A stretch of DNA of 6,361 bases. Source: an uncultured Erysipelotrichaceae bacterium. GTDB lineage: Bacteria; Bacillota_I; Bacilli_A; RF39; UBA660. Shown piece by piece: positions 1 to 4,750 of the stretch. Made by a program: the position numbers and the translations under genes. The stretch lies in the NCBI GenBank assembly GCA_902783435.1, contig CACZQV010000054.1, forward strand, positions 1-6,361, given 5' to 3'. Below the pieces are notes generated by a model. That model worked only from the letters and a program-made list of their open reading frames with translations, was not told the origin of the DNA and searched no databases. Each line of letters starts with the position of its first letter. The stretch's first letter is position 1.

Positions 1-19
1 AAAAAGGAAGTGAATCTTT

Positions 20-892
20 ATGGAAAATTTAGAAAAAAATAGTGGGGTTAATAAAAGTGTAATCAACTGGTATCCAGGTCATATGGCTAAGACTAAGAGG
101 GAGATATCAGAAAAGTTAAATTTAATAGATATAGTATATGAAGTAATAGATGGTAGAATGCCAATATCTAGTAAGATAGTAGATATAGATGATTTAATTA
201 AAGATAAACCTAGAATACTTGTAGTTACTAAGATGGATTTATGTGATGAAGAAGCAACTAATAAGATATTAAAATCATATGAAGAGTCTGGTTATAAAGT
301 AGTTAGTGTTGATTTAATGAATGGTAATTGTAATGAGTTAATTAATATTACTAAAAGTATTATGAGGGGAATAAATGATGATAGAATAGCTAAAGGTATG
401 AAAGAGAGAGCAGCTCGTGTATTAATAGTAGGTGTACCTAATGCTGGTAAATCTACATTAATTAATAGATTAGTTGGAAGAAAAAGTGCCGGTGTTGGTA
501 ATACTCCAGGATTTACTAAAAACTTATCTTGGATTAGAGTTAATAAAGATATAGAATTATTAGATTCACCTGGAATACTTTGGCCTAAGATAGAAAATCA
601 AGATAATGCTCATGTTCTTGCTGCTTTATCATCTATAAAAGAAGAAATATTAAATAGTGATCAAATAGCTTGTTTTATACTAAAAAGATTATATGAATTA
701 TATCCAGACAGATTAAAAGAAAGATATGGAATAGAAGAATTAGATGAAGAATTTATTGAAGCATATGAAACTATTGGTCGTCGTAGAGGTGCACTTGGTA
801 GAGGTGGAATAGTTGATTATGATAAAGTGAGTGATATTATTATTAGAGATTTAAAAAATGGTTATTTTGGAAAGATAACTTTTGATAGGTAG
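20..892 (+). CDS. rbgA: Ribosome biogenesis GTPase RbgA (YlqF), circularly permuted
   Basis: RbgA is a cytoplasmic GTPase that binds late 50S intermediates and helps complete the large ribosomal subunit. The 290-residue product shows the permuted G-motif order of the YlqF/YawG family: G4 TKMD (70-73), G1 GVPNAGKS (138-145), G2 within GNTPGFT (160-166) and G3 DSPG (182-185). The C-terminal ~90 residues form the family's helical RNA-binding tail. The N-terminal WYPGHMAK (17-24) is diagnostic; its His21 corresponds to His9 of B. subtilis RbgA, which is proposed to be catalytic. G4 has Thr where NKxD is usual, a tolerated variant. The start is fixed by an AAGGAAGTG site at 4-12, and no later Met precedes the WYPGH motif, so the protein has ~13 more N-terminal residues than the B. 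subtilis one. It is six bases from the next gene and so probably cotranscribed with it; its own promoter lies outside the window. Family assignment is very secure. Confidence 0.96.
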   Translation: MENLEKNSGVNKSVINWYPGHMAKTKREISEKLNLIDIVYEVIDGRMPISSKIVDIDDLIKDKPRILVVTKMDLCDEEATNKILKSYEESGYKVVSVDLMNGNCNELINITKSIMRGINDDRIAKGMKERAARVLIVGVPNAGKSTLINRLVGRKSAGVGNTPGFTKNLSWIRVNKDIELLDSPGILWPKIENQDNAHVLAALSSIKEEILNSDQIACFILKRLYELYPDRLKERYGIEELDEEFIEAYETIGRRRGALGRGGIVDYDKVSDIIIRDLKNGYFGKITFDR

Positions 893-894
893 GT
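887..894 (+). promoter_or_regulatory. Ribosome binding site overlapping the rbgA stop codon
   Basis: AGGTAGGT spans the rbgA TAG (890-892) and ends four bases before the ATG at 899. Overlap of the ribosome binding site with the upstream stop suggests translational coupling of the kinase gene to rbgA. The site also supports ATG 899 as the start. Confidence 0.6.
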
Positions 895-898
895 ATTT

Positions 899-1606
899 AT
901 GAGTGTATATCAAGAACAATTTGAAAAATATACTAATTTGACAATAAGACCATATAATAGTTATATGGAACTTGTGGAAGAAGTAAAAAAAGTTATGGTA
1001 AATTATCCCGAAAATATAAAAGCTAATGCGATTGTTTTATTTGGATTTTCAGGTAATGGTAAAAGTACATGGATATCTAATTTTATTAAAGAATATCCTA
1101 ATTATACTGTTGTATCTATGGATGCTGCTGGAAAAAGAATAAGGGATAGATATGGAAGAGATGACACTTCTCCTGAAATAGTAGAGGAATTTGGAAATGA
1201 ATTAGAAAGTGTTTGTAGAAATGGTAATAATGTAATAATTGATGGTAATTTTTTAAATTTATTAACTAGAAGTGCTTTAGCTGATACTTTAAAAACATTT
1301 GGATATCAAGTTAATGTAGTAGATATTACTGATAATTCTTTGAGTATTTTAAAAATAAGAATTATGGATGTTGCAAGTGAAAGAATGGGTATTAAGATAG
1401 ATGAAAGTAATCTTAGAGATTATGCTAATAATCCAGAATTTCAATCTATTTATGAAGAAATTGTTAATCATTATAATATGGAACTTGCGAGTAGTAATTT
1501 GAATGAACAAATTATGTGTAATGTAAAGGAATTAGGTGTAAATAATTTTTTTAATAGAAATACACCATATGAAGAAATTGTTAGTATTTCACAATTTCAT
1601 AGATAG
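899..1606 (+). CDS. P-loop kinase of the AAA_33 / polynucleotide-kinase-like type, substrate unknown
   Basis: The 235-residue product is a soluble P-loop NTPase. The Walker A loop GFSGNGKST (49-57) is followed by VVSMD (72-76), whose Asp75 sits where T4 polynucleotide kinase has its catalytic Asp. A hydrophobic strand with VIIDGN (112-117) aligns with the T4 enzyme's GVIISDTNLN region, and an Arg-containing stretch (ERMGIKID, 161-168) matches the position of its lid. Together these suggest a phosphoryl-transfer enzyme of the kinase / zeta-toxin / AAA_33 superfamily acting on a nucleic-acid end, nucleotide or small molecule. I cannot name the substrate. Residues 1-40 and the last ~45 are not recognised. 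No antitoxin-like gene adjoins it, which argues against a zeta toxin. It lies between rbgA and rnhB, which are neighbours in B. subtilis, and is followed by a terminator, so it most likely shares the rbgA transcript. The fold call is firm; the function is open. Confidence 0.8.
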   Translation: MSVYQEQFEKYTNLTIRPYNSYMELVEEVKKVMVNYPENIKANAIVLFGFSGNGKSTWISNFIKEYPNYTVVSMDAAGKRIRDRYGRDDTSPEIVEEFGNELESVCRNGNNVIIDGNFLNLLTRSALADTLKTFGYQVNVVDITDNSLSILKIRIMDVASERMGIKIDESNLRDYANNPEFQSIYEEIVNHYNMELASSNLNEQIMCNVKELGVNNFFNRNTPYEEIVSISQFHR

Positions 1607-1607
1607 T

Positions 1608-1634
1608 AAAGGAGAATGTATATTCTTCTTTTTT
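1608..1634 (+). terminator. Intrinsic terminator of the rbgA-kinase unit
   Basis: AGGAGAAT (1610-1617) pairs with ATTCTTCT (1622-1629), giving an 8-bp stem with one G-U pair and a four-base loop (GTAT). The stem can be lengthened by A-U pairs from 1608-1609, and a run of six T (1629-1634) follows. It begins one base after the kinase stop codon, so transcription from rbgA should end here and rnhB should need its own promoter. Confidence 0.8.
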
Positions 1635-1636
1635 AC

Positions 1637-1665
1637 TTGCAAATTTAAAAAAATTAGTAGACAAT
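1637..1665 (+). promoter_or_regulatory. Candidate sigma-A promoter for rnhB
   Basis: TTGCAA (1637-1642) and GACAAT (1660-1665) are separated by 17 bases and each matches four of six consensus positions. Placement just after a terminator and just before rnhB supports it. The predicted start of transcription (about 1672) would leave a leader of only ~10 bases, like the short leaders inferred for the next two genes. The hexamers are weak and may be chance in such AT-rich DNA. Confidence 0.35.
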
Positions 1666-1681
1666 AAAAATGGTGAGGTTT

Positions 1682-2560
1682 ATGAAGAAGAAAGAAGTTA
1701 TTCAAAAATTAAATGAATTAAATATAGATAAATTTATAGTTGTTGGTGATACTAGTCTAGTTCTTCATGGACTTAAAAGGGACTGTGATGAGATTAGTTT
1801 TGAAACTGAAATAAATCCTACAGAGGAGATACTTGAAAAGGATGGATTTTTATGTTTAAGTGTAAAAAGTTGTTTGGAAAGACTAAAAAATGCTAATAAT
1901 ATAAGTGATAAGGCTATTATAAAGAAATTAGAATTATACTTAGATTGTTTAGATAATTATAAGTATGAAAGAAAATTAAGAGAAAAAGGTATTACTTTAA
2001 TAGGTGGAGTAGATGAAGTAGGGCGTGGTCCACTTGTTGGGCCTGTAGTAGCTGCTTGTTGTGTATTACCTGAGGATTTTGATTTAGATGGTTTAACTGA
2101 TAGTAAGAAGTTAAGTGAAAAGAAACGTGATTATTTCTTTGAAGAGATAAAGCGTCAAGCTATTACTTATGGTATAGGAATAGTAGATGAAAAGAGAATT
2201 GATGAAATTAATATTTATCAAGCTACTAAGGAAGCTATGATTATGGCAATAAATCAGTGTGATCCTAAACCAGAATATGTTTTAACTGATGCGATGAAAT
2301 TAGATATAGATATTCCAGTTACTCCTATTATTAAAGGAGACTTGAAATCTATTACTATTAGTGCTGCTTCTGTTTTAGCTAAAGTAACAAGGGATAGAAT
2401 GATGTATGAGTTAGATAAGAAGTATCCTATGTATGATTTTAAAAATAATGTAGGTTATCCTACTAAGACTCATTTAGAGGCAATTGAAAAGTATGGAATT
2501 ATTCCAGAACACAGAAGAAGTTATGGTCCTGTTAGGGATTATTTAGATAAAAATAATTAA
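1682..2560 (+). CDS. rnhB: Ribonuclease HII with an atypical N-terminal nucleotidyltransferase-like domain
   Basis: RNase HII cuts 5' of ribonucleotides in duplex DNA, starting ribonucleotide excision repair, and helps remove RNA primers. The catalytic domain spans roughly residues 95-292: GVDEVGRGP (109-117) carries Asp111, Glu112 and the GRG triad that senses the RNA-DNA junction. LTDAM gives Asp203, AKVTRDR gives Asp238, and NVGYPTKTH carries the conserved Tyr259. All active-site residues are present. Residues 1-90 are unusual: [17 protein letters not shown] and the later [14 protein letters not shown] follow the pattern of minimal nucleotidyltransferase-fold proteins, but the metal-binding DxD position reads EIS, so this part is probably inactive. 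Start ATG 1682 is preferred because GGTGAGG (1672-1678) lies just upstream; an in-frame ATG at 1670 has no ribosome binding site. At 292 residues it is longer than B. subtilis RnhB (255). Tandem TAA stops end the frame. Confidence 0.95.
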   Translation: MKKKEVIQKLNELNIDKFIVVGDTSLVLHGLKRDCDEISFETEINPTEEILEKDGFLCLSVKSCLERLKNANNISDKAIIKKLELYLDCLDNYKYERKLREKGITLIGGVDEVGRGPLVGPVVAACCVLPEDFDLDGLTDSKKLSEKKRDYFFEEIKRQAITYGIGIVDEKRIDEINIYQATKEAMIMAINQCDPKPEYVLTDAMKLDIDIPVTPIIKGDLKSITISAASVLAKVTRDRMMYELDKKYPMYDFKNNVGYPTKTHLEAIEKYGIIPEHRRSYGPVRDYLDKNN

Positions 2561-2569
2561 TAAAAAAAG

Positions 2570-2593
2570 TATATATAATATATATTATATATA
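2570..2593. repeat. Perfect 24-base A/T-only palindrome upstream of topA
   Basis: Bases 2570-2581 (TATATATAATAT) are the exact reverse complement of 2582-2593, with no spacer. It lies 9 bases after the rnhB stop and 24 bases before the topA -35 element. As RNA it would form a weak A-U hairpin; the nearest T run (2600-2604) is six bases beyond the stem, so it is a poor intrinsic terminator. It could instead be a protein-binding site or a DNA segment that melts or extrudes under negative supercoiling. TATAAT occurs in it on both strands, but no good -35 partner is seen. Confidence 0.7.
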
Positions 2594-2617
2594 AGGAAGT
2601 TTTTGAAAAATAAGTTA

Positions 2618-2646
2618 TTGACAAAAGAAAAAATTACTAGTATAAG
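2618..2646 (+). promoter_or_regulatory. Sigma-A promoter of topA
   Basis: The -35 hexamer is a perfect TTGACA (2618-2623). After a 17-base spacer the -10 is TATAAG (2641-2646), five of six consensus bases. The expected transcription start is near 2653, giving a leader of about 17 bases that begins right at the ribosome binding site. This is the best promoter in the window and indicates that topA is transcribed independently of rnhB, with possible read-through. Confidence 0.8.
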
Positions 2647-2655
2647 TATGAATTT

Positions 2656-2661
2656 AAGGAG
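2656..2661 (+). promoter_or_regulatory. Ribosome binding site deciding the topA start
   Basis: AAGGAG lies eight bases before ATG 2670. An in-frame GTG at 2661 overlaps this site and cannot be served by it, so the ATG is the correct start and the protein begins MAKNLVIVES. Confidence 0.85.
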
Positions 2662-2669
2662 TGGGTTTA

Positions 2670-4700
2670 ATGGCAAAAAATTTAGTTATAGTGGAAAGTC
2701 CTAGTAAAAGTAAGACAATTGAAAAGTATTTAGGAAGTGACTTTAAAGTAGTATCTTCTAAAGGTCATATACGTGATTTAGCAACTTCAGGACATTTAGG
2801 ATTAGGTGTTGATGTAGAGAATGGTTTTAAACCTAATTATATACCTATAAAAGGTAAAAGTAGTGTTATTACTTCTTTAAAGAAAGATGTTAAAGATAGT
2901 GATATGGTTTATCTAGCATCCGATCCTGACCGTGAAGGGGAAGCTATTGCATGGCATTTAAAAGATGCTTTAGGTATTAAAGATAATCAATATAAACGTG
3001 TATTATTTAATGAAATTACTAAAGATAAAGTAATAGATGCGATTAATCATCCTACAGTTATAGATGATAATTTAGTTAGATCTCAAGAGACTCGTAGAAT
3101 ACTTGATCGTATTATTGGTTTTAGATTAAGTAAATTACTTCAAGCTAAAATAGGAGCTAAAAGTGCAGGACGTGTTCAATCTGTAGCTTTAAAATTAATT
3201 GTTGATAGAGAACGTGAAATAGAGGCATTTGTTCCTGAAGAGTATTGGAAGATTATTGCGATATTTAAGGATTTTGAAGCAGAGTTATTTAAATATAAGA
3301 CAGAAGATATAGAATTACATTCTGAAGAAGAAGCAAATAAAGTACTTGATGCTTTAAGTGAAAAATATATTGTTGAAAGTATTGATAAAAAAGAAAAGAA
3401 ACGTAAAAGTAAATTTCCTTTTATTACCTCAACATTACAACAAGAAGCTTCTACTAAGTTAGGTTTTCCTGCTAGAAAGACTATGAGTTTAGCTCAAAAG
3501 TTATATGAAGGTGTAGATTTAGGTAATGAAACTGTTGGTTTAATTACATATATGAGAACTGATTCTGTACGTTTAAGTGAAGATTTTACTCGTCCAGCTA
3601 TGAAATATATTGAAGAAAATTATGGTAAAAAGTATGTTGGTTATATTAAACAAGCTAAGGCTAAGGATAATGTTCAAGATGCACATGAAGCTATTCGTCC
3701 TACTAGTGTATTAAGAGATCCTTTATCTGTTAAACAATATTTAAGTAATGATGAATTTAAATTATATAGTTTAATATATAAGCGTACACTTGCATCTTTA
3801 ATGGCAGATGCGACAGTTAACGCTACTACAATTATTTTTGATAATAATGACTATAAGTTTAAGACTACTGGTCAAATATTAATTTTTGATGGTTATTTAA
3901 AAGTATATGGTGATTATGAGTCTTCAGAAGATAAGATATTACCTGAAATAGGTGATGGAGAAACTTGTATTACTAATAATGTTGAATCTAGTCAACATTT
4001 TACACAACCACCTGCGAGATATACTGAAGCAAAGCTTATTAAGGAATTAGAAGAATTAGGTATAGGACGTCCTTCTACTTACGCAACTATTATCGATACT
4101 ATTAAGAGTCGTGATTATGTAGTTCTTGAGGATAAGAAATTTCGTCCTACAGAAATGGGATTTGAAACTACTGATAAGCTACAAGAATTCTTTAGTGATT
4201 TAATAAATACAGAATATACTCGTGATATGGAAGATGATTTAGATAAAGTAGCTGAAGGTAAAGCTATTTGGAATAAAGTATTAGAAGAATTTTATAAATT
4301 ATTTGAACCACGTGTAAAAACAGCTTTTGCTGATATGGAAAAGAAAGCTCCAGAAGAGACAGGAGAGACTTGCCCTGAATGTGGAAGTGCTTTAGTAATT
4401 AGAAAAGGTAAATATGGAGAATTTGTTGCGTGTAGTAATTATCCTACTTGTAAGTATATAAAGAAGGATAAAGAAGAAACAGAAGTTCATGAGATATGTG
4501 ATTGTCCTAATTGTGGTGGTAAAATAATTGAACGTAAAAGTAGAAAAGGTAAAATTTTCTATGGATGTAATAACTATCCTAAATGTAAAACTGCATACTG
4601 GGATAAACCTATTAGTAAGAAATGTCCAGAATGTGGTGAAATGTTATGTGAAAAAGATGGTAAAGTTAAATGTTCAAGTTGTCAATATAAGGAAGATTAG
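2670..4700 (+). CDS. topA: DNA topoisomerase I (type IA, TopA)
   Basis: TopA relaxes negative supercoils by cutting one strand through a 5'-phosphotyrosyl link and passing the other strand. The 676-residue protein is close to the B. subtilis enzyme (691). The TOPRIM domain starts at residue 4 with LVIVESPSKSKTIEKYLG, Glu9 being the conserved acidic residue, and holds the Mg-binding DPDREGE (85-91). SAGRVQSVALKLIVDRE (165-181) belongs to the central domain. The catalytic tyrosine is Tyr294 in LITYMRTDS (291-299), followed by QDAHEAIRPT (336-345) and the GIGRPSTYA core motif (464-472). Three C-terminal zinc ribbons follow, with cysteines 568/571/588/594, 612/615/633/639 and 652/655/668/671. It has its own strong promoter and ends in an intrinsic terminator, so it is probably monocistronic. 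In Bacillus dprA directly precedes topA; that gene is absent here. No defect is seen. Confidence 0.98.
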   Translation: MAKNLVIVESPSKSKTIEKYLGSDFKVVSSKGHIRDLATSGHLGLGVDVENGFKPNYIPIKGKSSVITSLKKDVKDSDMVYLASDPDREGEAIAWHLKDALGIKDNQYKRVLFNEITKDKVIDAINHPTVIDDNLVRSQETRRILDRIIGFRLSKLLQAKIGAKSAGRVQSVALKLIVDREREIEAFVPEEYWKIIAIFKDFEAELFKYKTEDIELHSEEEANKVLDALSEKYIVESIDKKEKKRKSKFPFITSTLQQEASTKLGFPARKTMSLAQKLYEGVDLGNETVGLITYMRTDSVRLSEDFTRPAMKYIEENYGKKYVGYIKQAKAKDNVQDAHEAIRPTSVLRDPLSVKQYLSNDEFKLYSLIYKRTLASLMADATVNATTIIFDNNDYKFKTTGQILIFDGYLKVYGDYESSEDKILPEIGDGETCITNNVESSQHFTQPPARYTEAKLIKELEELGIGRPSTYATIIDTIKSRDYVVLEDKKFRPTEMGFETTDKLQEFFSDLINTEYTRDMEDDLDKVAEGKAIWNKVLEEFYKLFEPRVKTAFADMEKKAPEETGETCPECGSALVIRKGKYGEFVACSNYPTCKYIKKDKEETEVHEICDCPNCGGKIIERKSRKGKIFYGCNNYPKCKTAYWDKPISKKCPECGEMLCEKDGKVKCSSCQYKED

Positions 4701-4715
4701 TCTTCCTTTTTTTTT
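4689..4715 (+). terminator. Intrinsic terminator of topA, overlapping its stop codon
   Basis: AAGGAAGA (4689-4696) pairs perfectly with TCTTCCTT (4701-4708) around a four-base loop (TTAG), and nine T follow (4707-4715). The TAG stop of topA (4698-4700) is in the loop, so the last two sense codons form the 5' arm. The opposite strand lacks a T run after the stem, so it acts in one direction. Confidence 0.93.
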
Positions 4716-4722
4716 AATTGTT

Positions 4723-4731
4723 TGTTATAAT
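4723..4731 (+). promoter_or_regulatory. Extended -10 promoter of the pilin-like gene
   Basis: TGTTATAAT (4723-4731) is a perfect extended -10 element: TG, one base, then TATAAT. The matching -35 position (4703-4708, TTCCTT) is poor and lies inside the topA terminator stem, so recognition must rest on the extended -10. Transcription should begin near 4738, only ~13 bases before the ATG. Confidence 0.7.
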
Positions 4732-4740
4732 TTCTATGAT

Positions 4741-4747
4741 AGGTGAT
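4741..4747 (+). promoter_or_regulatory. Ribosome binding site of the pilin-like gene
   Basis: AGGTGAT (4741-4747) is complementary to the GGTGAT portion of the Bacillus-type anti-Shine-Dalgarno pairing. It lies three bases before ATG 4751, which places a GGAGG-equivalent about seven bases upstream, the usual distance. It fixes the start so that the prepilin leader is five residues long. Confidence 0.75.
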
Positions 4748-4750
4748 TGT

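Noticed and set aside
899..1606. Zeta-type toxin of a toxin-antitoxin pair
   Set aside because: The Walker A fold is shared, but no small antitoxin gene adjoins it; the neighbours are rbgA and, past a terminator, rnhB.
1670..1681. ATG at 1670 as the rnhB start
   Set aside because: No Shine-Dalgarno sequence precedes it, whereas GGTGAGG lies just before ATG 1682.
2570..2604. Palindrome read as an ordinary rho-independent terminator for rnhB
   Set aside because: The stem has no G-C pairs and the T run is displaced six bases from it; a weak effect cannot be excluded, so it is listed as a palindrome.
2661..2669. GTG at 2661 as the topA start
   Set aside because: It overlaps the AAGGAG site, which is correctly spaced for ATG 2670; the family starts at MAKNLVIVES-like sequence.
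2603..2703. Possible TTG-started leader peptide before topA (AAGGAAG nearby)
   Set aside because: The spacing is too short, it runs through the topA promoter and into topA, and its predicted residues show no attenuator-like pattern.
4528..4746. Open frame of 72 codons in another phase, starting inside topA
   Set aside because: It overlaps the conserved zinc-ribbon region of topA, has no ribosome binding site, and its Lys/Val-rich translation is what the Cys-rich ribbon codons give when shifted.
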